In this document: positions 15,605-24,435 of the stretch, piece after piece
Layout: each line of letters starts with the position of its first letter
Numbering within the stretch: position 1 is the stretch's first letter
Source of the DNA: CAZYFH01 sp965249175
GTDB lineage: Bacteria; Acidobacteriota; Vicinamibacteria; Vicinamibacterales; UBA8438
Direction: 5' to 3'
DNA length: 64,000 nt
Assembly: GCA_965249175.1 (NCBI GenBank)
Contig: OZ252227.1
Span: 2,604,001 to 2,668,000 of the forward strand
Notes under the pieces: generated by a model
Databases searched by the model: none
What the model saw: only the letters and a program-made list of their open reading frames with translations
Told to the model about the DNA's origin: nothing
Program-made: the position numbers and the translations under genes

Positions 15605-17920
15605 TCAGGTTCGGACCTTGAGCAGCAGATAGGCGGCGGAGCCGCCGAAGAGGACATTCGGGGCCCATGCCGCGAGTGCGGGTCCGAGCAAGCCCGCGCT
15701 ACCGATGGCCGCGAAGACGCTCAGAATGACCCAGTAGCTGAACGCCAGCGCGATCCCGACGCCCACACCGTAGAGGGCGCCGCGCGGCCCGGTCGTGACG
15801 GCGAACGGCACGGCGATGAGCGTCAGAATGAACGTCACGAACGGAAACGACGCCTTGCGGTGCAGATCGACGGCGAGGTCGACGACGTCGAAGCCCCTGG
15901 CACTCAACTCGTCGATGTATCGCTCGAGCTCCGCGAAGGTCATCAGCTCGGCGTCCGGACGCTCCGTCTGGAAGAACGTCGGAGGTTCGACGAAGGGCAG
16001 CGGTTGCGACGCCGCAAACGCATACGGTACTGCCGGGCCAGACTCGTTGGCGGGGAAGTCCCGCACCCAGACGTCGCGGCCGTTCCACTCGTCGGCGAAT
16101 ATGGCGTGCGCGGCGAACGTTCGTCGGTTGAGTCGCCAGGGGCGTCCCTCGAACTCATAGACGGAGAGATTGCTGAGCTCGGTGGTGTCCGGATCGAAAT
16201 AGAGATAGTGATAGATTGCGCCGTCGCTGCTGACGGCCCATCTCCGGTTGAGCACGTCGAACGCTTCCATCGACCCGGTTCGAATCTGATGCCGGAGCGC
16301 CTCGGCCCTCCGGTTCGAGCGCGCGAGGACGCTTTCACTCAGGACGAAGAGGCACGCGCTCCAGGCCAGGCTGAGCGCGAAGATCGGGAGCGCGGTCCGA
16401 TAGAGGCTGATCCCGCAGGCCTTCATGACCGTCAGCTCGCTGGACTTCGTGATCAGGCCGATCGTGATCAGCGCCGCGACCAGCGCCGAGATGGGGAGGA
16501 CGAAATACATGAATTGCGGCGTCGCATTCCAGAAATACTCGAGCAGCATGGTGCCGCTGGTCTGTCCCTTGAACAGCTTGTCCGACAGGTCGATGAAGGT
16601 CGAGATGTAGAAAATCCCGAGCAGACCGACGAAGGAGACCATGACCCACCGAAGATAGAGCCTGGCGACGTACCAGTCGAGGAGTGTGAGACGGCGAAGA
16701 CCGCCCCGCGGGACGGTCATCAGAGGCGCGGGGGAGTTGTCTCGCTCCACCTGCGGCGCCTCGCTCGCGGTCGGCCGATACCGACGTGAGAGCAGCGGGA
16801 TCGCGACGCGCCGCTCGACCGAGTGCGAGCGCCACACGATGAGCCCGAGTCCGACGATGCCCAGCACGATGTTGGGCAGCCACATGGCCAGGTGGGGCGA
16901 CACCAATGCGCCCTTGGCCATCGCTTCCCCGGTGTACATGACGACGTAGTAGGCAAAGATCACGCCGATGCCGAGCACGAAGCTCGCCAGCTTGCCGTCC
17001 TTGCGGCTCGTGACACCCAGACCGAGGCCGATCAGCGCGAAGACGAGGCACGCGAGCGGGATGGAGAACTTACGATGGATCTCCATGACCGGCCGATGCG
17101 ACGAAACCCCGAGCTGGCCAAGCCGGGCCGCCTCGTCGCGCAGTTGCGGCACGGTGAACTCGGCGAGTCCCCGTTGGGGCCCACTACGAGGAAACACCGA
17201 GTCCGCATCGAGGCTCATCGTGAGCTCGACGAAGCCGTGTTCCTCGTAGGCCGTCGGATCCGTCGCGTCCGAGACGTGTTGCGTGCCGTTGTACAGGACG
17301 ATGTCGACCAGGCGTTGCTCACGATCGATGACCACGCGCCCGCGTTCCGCGACAACGACGTCCGGCCGATCCGTGTTGCTCGTGTTCGCCAGGAAGACAT
17401 CCGACCATCCGTGGCCCGTCGCCGAGACCTCGCGGACGTAGAGCATCTGGTTTGGAAAGTCTTCGTAAAAGACGCGCGACTTCACCTCACCCTCCGCCCG
17501 GTTGGCCACCGTGCGAAACGTGATCTCGCGAAACGCCTGGTTGGCGTTAGGGAGGGCGACGACCATCGTGTAGCAGGTCGCCGCGGCGGCGCCTACGGCG
17601 AGGAGCGCCAACGGTGCGAGCATGCGATAGATGCTGACGCCGCACGCCTGCAAGGCCACGGTCTCCCGGTCGGTCGACATCCGCCCGAGCCCCATAAGGA
17701 CGCCAATCAGCAAGGCCATCGGAATGGTGATGCCGAGACCCTGCGGGATCAGCGTCGCCATGATCCTGAGTATGGTGACCCCGTCGACCCCCTTGGCGAT
17801 GAGGTCCTCCGCGTAGTCCATGATGGGCGGCAGCATCAGCAGGAAGGTCAGCACCAGCAATGCAAGGCCGAATGGCGGGAGAATCTCGCGCAGGATGTAG
17901 CGGTCGGTGATCTTCAGCAT
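15605..17920 (-). CDS. Fused LptF-LptG permease of the LPS transporter
   Basis: The LptB2FGC ABC transporter extracts LPS from the inner membrane; LptF and LptG are normally separate chains of about 360 residues. Here one 771-residue chain holds two YjgP/YjgQ permease units. The first (about 1-365) begins LKITDRYILREILPPFGLAL and contains GRMSTDRETVALQACGVSIY. The second (about 405-771) begins LTLLDWYVARLYLRWVMVSF and contains ITKSSELTVMKACGISLYRT. Each has a pair of helices, a beta-jellyroll stretch and a terminal helix group. About 40 linker residues rich in charge separate them. There is no internal stop, so it is a real fusion. Partner genes lptB and lptC/A lie at 37.7-40.6 kb. Confidence 0.9.
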   Translation of the reverse strand: MLKITDRYILREILPPFGLALLVLTFLLMLPPIMDYAEDLIAKGVDGVTILRIMATLIPQGLGITIPMALLIGVLMGLGRMSTDRETVALQACGVSIYRMLAPLALLAVGAAAATCYTMVVALPNANQAFREITFRTVANRAEGEVKSRVFYEDFPNQMLYVREVSATGHGWSDVFLANTSNTDRPDVVVAERGRVVIDREQRLVDIVLYNGTQHVSDATDPTAYEEHGFVELTMSLDADSVFPRSGPQRGLAEFTVPQLRDEAARLGQLGVSSHRPVMEIHRKFSIPLACLVFALIGLGLGVTSRKDGKLASFVLGIGVIFAYYVVMYTGEAMAKGALVSPHLAMWLPNIVLGIVGLGLIVWRSHSVERRVAIPLLSRRYRPTASEAPQVERDNSPAPLMTVPRGGLRRLTLLDWYVARLYLRWVMVSFVGLLGIFYISTFIDLSDKLFKGQTSGTMLLEYFWNATPQFMYFVLPISALVAALITIGLITKSSELTVMKACGISLYRTALPIFALSLAWSACLFVLSESVLARSNRRAEALRHQIRTGSMEAFDVLNRRWAVSSDGAIYHYLYFDPDTTELSNLSVYEFEGRPWRLNRRTFAAHAIFADEWNGRDVWVRDFPANESGPAVPYAFAASQPLPFVEPPTFFQTERPDAELMTFAELERYIDELSARGFDVVDLAVDLHRKASFPFVTFILTLIAVPFAVTTGPRGALYGVGVGIALAFSYWVILSVFAAIGSAGLLGPALAAWAPNVLFGGSAAYLLLKVRT

Positions 17921-18048
17921 GGGCCGGGTGTCTACCCGATCCTATCGGTCGGGAGTGGGGTGCACCCCTCGTAACTCTCACGGTATGTTACTCCGACCGC
18001 CGGGCCTGAAGCGGCACGAGCCGGGGCTGCAGGGGAGAGAGAGCGCGC

Positions 18049-18540
18049 ATGCAGAGAAACGCAACTCGTGATTCACAGTGCCGGGGTTCGATGGCGCTCA
18101 GAGGCGTGTCGTGCTGCCTGGTCCTCGCGCTGGCCGGCTGGCTACCCGTGACCGTCCGCGCCGGGTCAACCGAAGAAGCAGAGGGCGGCGTGAGCATCTC
18201 GACCTCGCCCGCTGGTGCCTCCGTGTTTGTCGACGGGCGGCTTCGCGGTCAGAGCCCGCTGGAGATCGGCGCGCTCTTGGTCGGGGACCACCGGGTCAAG
18301 CTCGTGAAGGACGGCTACCTCGAGAACAGTCGTGTCCTGGTGGTGGAGGCCGACGGGACGACGGATCTCGACGTCACGCTGACCGAGGCGACAGCCGGCG
18401 CCGGTAGCGCGGTCCAGCTCGGCGGTGGGGGTGGTGGCGGCAGCATCTGGAGCAACCCTTTGTTCTGGGCGGCCGTCGGGGGCGGGGCAGGGGCGGCCAT
18501 CTATCTGGCCGTGCGCGACAGCAACAAGGCGCCGACCGCG
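18049..18540 (+). pseudogene. Surface protein with PEGA domain, 5' fragment cut by an IS256-family element
   Basis: The fragment begins at ATG 18049 with a signal peptide (SCCLVLALAGWLPVTVRAGS). A PEGA domain follows (GVSISTSPAGASVFVDGRLR, KLVKDGYLENS), then a Gly-rich stretch and a hydrophobic segment (WAAVGGGAGAAIYLAV). The frame runs into the IS at 18541. Removing the IS and one copy of the 8-bp target repeat restores the frame as ...NKAPTA-AFIVNPSG..., joining it to the PKD fragment at 19979. The ancestral gene thus ran from 18049 to 21997. Confidence 0.82.
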
Positions 18541-19978
18541 GGAGATATAACCAGAAGTTGTGGATCGGCAGTCTGAAGAAGGCGGCGTATCCTTTCGCGT
18601 GAGCAACGCGAAAACTCCGGCTGGCAGGCCGGTGAAAGGAGCCGCCACCCATGCTGAAGGTACTCGACAACGATGGAGCAGACAACGAAGTTCCGCCGGA
18701 AGAGCGCGGTGCGCAGACGGTGGACGAGCTGGCCCGGGAGGGAGCCCGGCGGATGTTGATGACGGCCCTGGCGGTGGAGGTCGGGCAGTACATCGAGGCC
18801 CACGGCGAGGAGCGGGACGCGCGGGGACGCCGGCTGGTCGTTCGGAATGGTCGGGCCCAGGCGCGGAAGGTGACGTGCGGGGCAGGTACGCTCGAGGTGC
18901 ATGCTCCTCGGGTGAACGACAAAAGGGTCAACGGCGCGGGCCAGCGGGAGCGGTTCACGAGTCGGATCTTGCCCCCCTACATGCGTCGCTCGCCCAAGGT
19001 GGCGGAGGTGCTGCCGATCCTCTATCTGCGCGGTCTGTCGACGGGCGATTTCCGCGAAGCGCTGCCGGTGCTATTGGGGGATGACGCGGCCGGCCTCAGC
19101 GCGACCAACATCGCGCGCCTCACGGCGGTGTGGGAAGAGGACTACCGGCGGTTCCGCCAGCGGGACCTGGCCGATCGTGACTACGTGTACGTGTGGGTCG
19201 ACGGCATCCATTTCAACATCCGGCTCGAGGACGATCGGCTCTGTACGCTGGTGATCATCGGCGTACGGCCCGATGGGACCAAGAAGCTCGTGGCCCTGGA
19301 GGACGGCTACCGCGAGAGCACCGACAGCTGGGCGACGGTGCTGCGGGACCTCCAGCGGCGCGGCATGCGGGCCCCGGTGGGGGCGGTCGGCGACGGCGCC
19401 CTGGGTTTCTGGGCGGCCGTGCGCGACGTGTGGCCGGACACGCGAGAGCTCCGCGACTGGTGTCACAAGATGGGCAACGTGCTCGACAAATTGCCAAAGC
19501 GATTACAGCCGAAAGCGAAGCGCGCGCTCCGCGAGATCATGTACGCCGAGACGCGGGCACACGCCGAGGAGGCCATGGACGTCTTCATCGCCGAGTACGA
19601 GGCCAAGTACCCGAAGGCGGCGGCGTGCCTGGACGCAGACCGCGACCGCCTCCTCACGCACTTTGCCCTGCCAGCTGAGCATTGGCAGCACGTGCGCACG
19701 AGCAACGTCATCGAGTCGCCATTCGCCACGGTCCGACTCCGGCAGCGCGTGACCAAAGGCGCGGGCTCGCGCACCAAGGGCCTGTTGATGGCCTACAAGC
19801 TGCTCGAGATGGCACAGCAGCGCTGGCGTCGGCTCAATGGCGCGCATCTGCTGCCACTCGTCCGCGCCGGCGTGACGTTCATTGACGGGGTACAGCAGGA
19901 GCGAAACAACGAGGGAGATCGGAAGGTGGCCGCCTGATCACGCTGATGACCGATCCACAACATTTGACAATATCTCCG
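18541..19978 (+). mobile_element. IS256-family insertion sequence (element 1)
   Basis: About 1438 bp, with one intact transposase. The ends carry imperfect inverted repeats: GGAGATAT at the left end and its complement ATATCTCC at the right, plus a shared inner TTGTGGATCGG. It is flanked by an 8-bp direct repeat CGACCGCG (18533-18540 and 19979-19986), matching the 8-9 bp target duplication of IS256 elements. It interrupts a PEGA/PKD gene in frame. Confidence 0.85.
18651..19937 (+). CDS. IS256-family transposase
   Basis: DDE transposase of 428 residues. Recognisable family blocks are LYLRGLSTGDFREALPVLLG, YVWVDGIHFNIRLEDDRLCT (first Asp), GAVGDGALGFWAAVRDVWPD (second Asp) and WCHKMGNVLDKLPKRLQPKA. 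GAAAGGAG precedes ATG 18651. The gene is intact, so the element may still be active. Confidence 0.9.
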   Translation: MLKVLDNDGADNEVPPEERGAQTVDELAREGARRMLMTALAVEVGQYIEAHGEERDARGRRLVVRNGRAQARKVTCGAGTLEVHAPRVNDKRVNGAGQRERFTSRILPPYMRRSPKVAEVLPILYLRGLSTGDFREALPVLLGDDAAGLSATNIARLTAVWEEDYRRFRQRDLADRDYVYVWVDGIHFNIRLEDDRLCTLVIIGVRPDGTKKLVALEDGYRESTDSWATVLRDLQRRGMRAPVGAVGDGALGFWAAVRDVWPDTRELRDWCHKMGNVLDKLPKRLQPKAKRALREIMYAETRAHAEEAMDVFIAEYEAKYPKAAACLDADRDRLLTHFALPAEHWQHVRTSNVIESPFATVRLRQRVTKGAGSRTKGLLMAYKLLEMAQQRWRRLNGAHLLPLVRAGVTFIDGVQQERNNEGDRKVAA

Positions 19979-20232
19979 CGACCGCGGCGTTTATCGTGAA
20001 TCCGAGTGGCGCCGGAATGGAGGGGGCGACCTCGTACAAATTTGACGCGTCCAGTGCCTCTGACCCGGACGGTGACCTGCTCACCTACACCTGGGATTTC
20101 GGCGGCGAGGGAACAGCAACCGGCCAGAACGTGTCGTTTACCTTCGGTTCCGGCGGCCGGAAGACCGTCACCCTGACCGCCAGCGACAGGGACAAGTCGG
20201 CGACGATGACCGGAACCGTGAGTCAAGCCCAT
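19979..20232 (+). pseudogene. Middle fragment of the surface protein: PKD domain
   Basis: In the frame continuing from the PEGA fragment the sequence encodes a PKD beta-sandwich: FDASSASDPDGDLLTYTWDF and KTVTLTASDRDKSATMTGTV. PKD domains mediate surface or protein-protein contacts. It is cut at its 3' end by the second IS at about 20233. There is no start or stop of its own. Confidence 0.78.
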
Positions 20233-21635
20233 TCTTAGTTGAAACTCTCCACGGCTCCCGATGGCTTACGCGGCCTGCTTCTTCGACGTCGTCGTGTCGA
20301 TCTTCAGTTCTCGCTTCAATGCGGCCCGAAGCGTGGGAAGGTGGCGGTAGCCCCTCACCCTTCGTAAGCGCGGTTCGATGTCCAGGAGGGCGGTCGCCAG
20401 CCAGCGGTGGCGTTGGCTCGAGCTCTGCCAGTGATCTACCTTCGCGCAGCGTTCCTCGACCAGCGCATTGACCGACTCCAGACAGTTCGTCGTCTTCAGC
20501 GACCGGCCCAGCACTCCGTACACGCCCAATCGATGTAACGTCAGGGTTTCGTCCAGGCCTTCCGCCAAGCTGTCAGCCGCCGACTGGTTCCGCTCGTCCA
20601 ACTCGCCGTGGAGCGTCTCGAGCGCACCGAGGGCCTCGTCGTAGTCCGGCCGGTTGTACGCTCGCTGGAGACGCTGACGCCACACCGCCTGCTCGTGCTT
20701 GGCCAGGTAGCTCACCACGTTCTCGCGCTTGTGCCACTGGCACCGTTGGACCAGGGCCCGGCCCCGGAAGGCCTTCCGGACGGCCGTGCGGAGCCCCTTG
20801 CCGCCATCGAGGATGACCAGCACACCCTGGGAGAGGTCGAGGCCCCGCTCGACCAACGACCGCAGGAACGGTGTGAGCACCGTCGCGTTCTCCGTGTCCG
20901 TTTCGACGAAGCCCAGGAAGCGTTTCTCCCCAGACAGCGTGATGCCTAGCGCGATGACCATCGTCGCGTCAGCGAACGTCTTGCCGTCCAGGAACACGGC
21001 CACCACGTCCTCATCGGATAGGTCCCGCTCCTGGAACGCCCGTAGCTGCGCCGCGCTGGCCTGGATGAACCCCCGGGACACCGTCGAACTCGACAGCCCG
21101 ATCGCCCCGGGAATCGCCGCCGCGGCCGCCGCGTAGTTGCGGCACGAGATCCCGTAGAGCACCCGTCGCAGCAGCGCGTCGTCCACCTCGCGGTCGTCAT
21201 GCAACGCCGCATACGACCGCAGCGGAATCTCGCTCCCCGCGAGGCGACGAATCCGGGGCACGCGAATCGGCACGCGCTGCCCTGCGAGCCCCACCGTCCC
21301 AGGGTTACTGCCGTGACGGCGTCCACCGACCGACGCGTCCTTCCGGACGTAGCGCTCGCTCGCCAGCGCCGTCACCTCCTGGTCGAGCAACTCCTGCACA
21401 TGCATCAGGCCCAGGGGCACCAGCGAGCGGATCAGCTCCACCTTCGCGTCCAGCTCCAGATCCGCGTAGGCCTCGCGGTGAATGATGTTGACCGAGCCCA
21501 GCTTGCGAACTTTCTTGCGCTTCCTGACAGCACGTAGGACACTCATCGTGGCTCCTCTCTCTCGTGGGGTGATGTCCGTCTTTTGCAACGTCATCACACC
21601 ACAGGGTCTGGAGCCGTTTCAATTTTCAACTAAGA
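20233..21635 (-). mobile_element. Second IS256-family insertion sequence (element 2)
   Basis: About 1403 bp. Both ends carry the identical outer 12 bp TCTTAGTTGAAA, with a further shared CGGCTCC inside (left 20233-, right reading in from 21635). It encodes a transposase unlike that of element 1. The flanks do not show an exact 8-bp duplication (AAGCCCAT versus TTAGCTCA), so the insertion may be old or the flanks have drifted. Confidence 0.78.
20266..21546 (-). CDS. IS256-family transposase, distinct subgroup
   Basis: The start at ATG 21546 is preferred because AGGAG lies 6-8 bp before it, giving 426 residues; a start at 21597 is also open. DDE blocks: VVAVFLDGKTFADATMVIAL (first Asp), GVLVILDGGKGLRTAVRKAF (second Asp), LVQRCQWHKRENVVSYL, and TTNCLESVNALVEERCAKV containing the likely Glu. 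The gene is intact. Sequence identity to the element 1 transposase is low by eye, so these are two independent insertions. Confidence 0.88.
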   Translation of the reverse strand: MSVLRAVRKRKKVRKLGSVNIIHREAYADLELDAKVELIRSLVPLGLMHVQELLDQEVTALASERYVRKDASVGGRRHGSNPGTVGLAGQRVPIRVPRIRRLAGSEIPLRSYAALHDDREVDDALLRRVLYGISCRNYAAAAAAIPGAIGLSSSTVSRGFIQASAAQLRAFQERDLSDEDVVAVFLDGKTFADATMVIALGITLSGEKRFLGFVETDTENATVLTPFLRSLVERGLDLSQGVLVILDGGKGLRTAVRKAFRGRALVQRCQWHKRENVVSYLAKHEQAVWRQRLQRAYNRPDYDEALGALETLHGELDERNQSAADSLAEGLDETLTLHRLGVYGVLGRSLKTTNCLESVNALVEERCAKVDHWQSSSQRHRWLATALLDIEPRLRRVRGYRHLPTLRAALKRELKIDTTTSKKQAA

Positions 21636-21997
21636 TTAGCTCACCCTCGGAACCGTCGACGTGAACGACAACCTGACCGGCACGTGGACGGGGTCGGTGG
21701 CCGGCACGGTGTCTTTCCCACTGACGGTGACTTTTACGCAGACGGGTACGGCCCTCACGGGGGACCTACGAAGTCGGGACCGGCCTTCCCGGTGTGACCA
21801 CCGGACCGATCACGATGTCGTCTATCGCGTCCGACAACAACTTCGTCTGCCCGTGTGACGTGTCATTCACTGTGTTGACCGGCACCCGGTTCAATGCGGC
21901 CACGTTCTCGGGCGACGTGGACGCCGGAGTGAACACCATCACAGGAACCCTTCGCGGCTCGGGATTCGCCAATGCCGCGACGAGCCTGTCGCGATGA
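21636..21997 (+). pseudogene. 3' fragment of the surface protein with a frameshift
   Basis: In the frame through 21661 it reads VNDNLTGTWTGSVAGTVSF and VTFTQTGTALTGDL. The sense then moves by one base near 21772: the continuation YEVGTGLPGVTTGPITMSS to GSGFANAATSLSR, ending at TGA 21995-21997, is in another frame. The repeated 'LTGTWTG...LTG' pattern resembles lipocalin-like or secreted beta modules. One extra C (GAC-C-TAC) explains the shift. It is the end of the gene that began at 18049. Confidence 0.7.
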
Positions 21998-22160
21998 GTG
22001 TGCCCAGCGGTTCTATTGACAGGCGGGCCGACCGGAATCTGATCGTGACTGGGTGCCACCGCGCGAGCGGGCGCCGCGTGGCGGCCAGAAGGAGGATCAC
22101 CGTGCCGAGACGTATCACGACTGAGAGCAGGACCGCGGGGTGCACCGACATCAGCGGCCG

Positions 22161-22636
22161 GTGCGACGCGCCATCTCGCGATCCGCGTGCGTGCTGGTCC
22201 TCTGCTTGACGGGATCCGCGCTTGGACACCTGTCCGTGGTGGCGCAGGAGCCACCCACGCAACGGCCGATCACGGCCCCCCGCACACTGGACGACTTCGA
22301 CCCCTACGGGGCCACCCCGTTCAATGACTTTGTGCCCTTCGACGATGTGAATGTCGACTTCTATAGCTTCGAGGTCTCCGATCTCGAGGTCTACAACTTC
22401 GAGATCTTCACCAACGCGGCGGACGCGAGATTGCGGGGCGGGCAGAACGACGTCCTCGAGATCGTTGGCCGGGGCTCGAACTCGTCCGGGATCGCGGTGC
22501 CACAGCGGGTCGGCCAGAACCGGGTCGCGATAGGGGCGACGGTGGGTGTGCAGCGCGACGATGATGGAATTCCCATCCTCGATGGCATCATTGAGGGCCA
22601 GACGTTGGTCGGCATCCAGATCGACGCGGTCAAAAG
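22161..22636 (+). pseudogene. Secreted acidic protein, 3' end lost by fusion to a macB remnant
   Basis: The product is not recognised. A start at GTG 22161 (or 22140) gives a signal peptide (SACVLVLCLTGSALGHLSVV). An acidic and aromatic-rich region with a repeating 'V.DFYSFEVSDLEVYNFEIF' texture follows. The meaningful sequence appears to stop near 22630, where the DNA passes into an ABC permease gene in a different frame. It therefore looks like a deletion junction, although a naturally short gene cannot be excluded. Confidence 0.45.
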
Positions 22637-23481
22637 CAACGGTGATCGCCATGATGTCGGTGAGCGACGGCGCCCGACGCGACGTGCTGCGACAGGTCGA
22701 GCAGCTAGGCGTGAACAACATCATCGTTCGCAACCGGGGATTCGGTGGATCGACGGGGCTGGGCCTCGATGATGCCGGGCTCGTGCGCGAGCTGGTGCCG
22801 CAGGTGGTCGCTGTCAGCCCCCTGGTCGAGACCGTCGGCGTCGTCTCGGGCCCGGTGGCCATCCGCAACGCATCATTTCTCGGCGTGACACCTGGGCGCT
22901 CGCCACGAGCCCGACCGTCGATCCGGGCCAGCCGATCCACGAAGTCTGGATACGCGTCGCGGACGGCGGGCGGGTGAGCGACATTGCCGGGACGATTGAG
23001 TACACGCTGGCGCAGGCACACGGCGGCGAAACCGACCTCGACGTCGTGGTGCCGCGCGAGCTGTTGAACCAGCGTCTGCGCACCCAGCAGACCTTCAATG
23101 TCGTCGTTGGCAGTGTGGCCGTGCTCTCGTTGCTGGTCGGTGGACATCGGCATCATGAACATCATGCTGACGACCGTGCTCGAGCGGACTCGCGAGATCG
23201 GCTTGCGTCGCGTCGTTGGCGCCACACCCCGCGACATCGTGCTGCAGTTTCTCACCGAGAGCCTGATGATCATGACGATGGCCGGCGGCGGCATCGGGAT
23301 CGCGACCGGCGTTGTCACGTCGTACGCGATCACCGCATACGCTCAGTGGAGCATGCGGGTCTCGATGCTGTCCATCGTCCTCGCTTTTGGCGTATCGGTG
23401 CTCGTCGGGCTCACGTTCGGCATCTACCCGGCGGCGCAGGCGGCCTGGCTTCAGCCGGCCGACGCGGTCAGATACGAGTAG
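22636..23481 (+). pseudogene. MacB-like ABC permease remnant
   Basis: Three frames together give the MacB pattern: VIAMMSVSDGARRDVLRQVE and LGVNNIIVRN (periplasmic core start); QPIHEVWIRVADGGRVSDIA and ELLNQRLRTQQTFNVVVGSV; then IGIMNIMLTTVLERTREIGL and GIYPAAQAAWLQPADAVRYE (C-terminal FtsX-type helices). Frames change near 22900 and near 23140. The first transmembrane helix and any ATPase part are missing. It lies in the same decay zone as the IS-split gene. Confidence 0.8.
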
Positions 23482-23506
23482 CCCTGCACCCGCGCGCGGA
23501 GCGTTT

Positions 23507-23581
23507 ACCCCATTCATCGGACGCAGAAAACGGGCATTCTTCGGGTAAATCCCCCCAGGATTTCTGTGTCCGATAATGGGT
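23507..23581. repeat. Imperfect inverted repeat of about 21 bp arms
   Basis: The left arm (23507-23529, ACCCCATTCATCGG-type) and the right arm (23561-23581, CCGATAATGGGT-type) match over about 20 bp with one gap and one mismatch, around a 31-bp centre. It lies between the macB remnant and the parB stop. It could be a small MITE-like element or a terminator hairpin; no T tract was seen. Confidence 0.5.
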
Positions 23582-23604
23582 GTTATGTTAACTTGGAAGG
23601 AAAT

Positions 23605-24435
23605 CTAGGATTCCGCACGCAGCCCGGCGAGGATCTCTTCGAGTGCCTCGATGAGCTCGTCGCGCGGCACCCGCGTTCTCCGAAACGCCAGCCGTAGCTT
23701 GAAGCTTTTGTTGGGTGCGGCGTAGCTGAAGACGAAGGGCTTGGGCCGGCCGGGTTTGGCTGGCTTCTGCTGGGCCGTCGCCTCGCGCACCTTGGCTCGC
23801 GTCACGTCGCCGTCACGGGTGACCCGTTCGACTAGCGCGACCATCTTTTGGGGGTCGCCTTGCCTGACAACCTCGAGCAAGAGCGACTTCGAGGTGATGT
23901 CCGCGAGACGGCAGAGGCTCTTGACCTCTTCGGGCATCCCGTTCAGGCTCAATGTCTCGGTAATGGAGGTCCGAGATTTTCCGAGGCGGCGGGCAAGTTC
24001 CTCGTGCGTATAGTCGAATCGATCTGCCAATGCGTGCAGCGCGTCAGCCTCTTCGAATGGTGTCAGATCCTTCCTTTGAATGTTCTCAATGAGGGCTATC
24101 TCGATCAGCTCGCCGTCGTCGACGTCACGGATCACCACGGGGACGTCTGTCACGCCAACCTGCACGGCCGCCTGGTATCGGCGCTCACCGGCGATGATCT
24201 GATACCGAGCCCCGCGTTGCCGAACGATCAGCGGCTCGATGATGCCCTTTTCGGCAATCGACGCCATCAACTCGGACAAGTCGCCCATCACCTGCCTCGG
24301 CTGATCTGGATTGGGATCAACCTGGTCGATGGGAATGAGGCGTCCGACCGGCGCCCCTGACGAGGCCGCGAGCGCTTCTACATAGTGCGCGTCGTGGCGC
24401 ATCCGTACGGTCTGCGGCAACCCCCTCCTAGGCAC
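23605..24435 (-). CDS. parB: Chromosome partitioning protein ParB
   Basis: A CTP-dependent clamp that loads at parS and recruits SMC. The 276 residues carry the N-terminal ParB domain: IPIDQVDPNPDQPRQ, IIEPLIVRQRG, the CTP box GERRYQAAVQVG, and ENIQRKDLTPFEEADALHAL. The HTH follows (HEELARRLGKSRTSITETLS, about residues 150-170). The C-terminal part (PNKSFKLRLAFRRTRVPRDE) is unusual and somewhat basic. It overlaps parA by 8 nt. No parS consensus was found nearby. Confidence 0.92.
   Translation of the reverse strand: MPRRGLPQTVRMRHDAHYVEALAASSGAPVGRLIPIDQVDPNPDQPRQVMGDLSELMASIAEKGIIEPLIVRQRGARYQIIAGERRYQAAVQVGVTDVPVVIRDVDDGELIEIALIENIQRKDLTPFEEADALHALADRFDYTHEELARRLGKSRTSITETLSLNGMPEEVKSLCRLADITSKSLLLEVVRQGDPQKMVALVERVTRDGDVTRAKVREATAQQKPAKPGRPKPFVFSYAAPNKSFKLRLAFRRTRVPRDELIEALEEILAGLRAES

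Noticed and set aside
16290..16310. GGTTCGAATCTG resembling a tRNA T-loop
   Set aside because: It lies inside the intact lptFG coding region and no acceptor or anticodon stems fit. No tRNA was found in the window.
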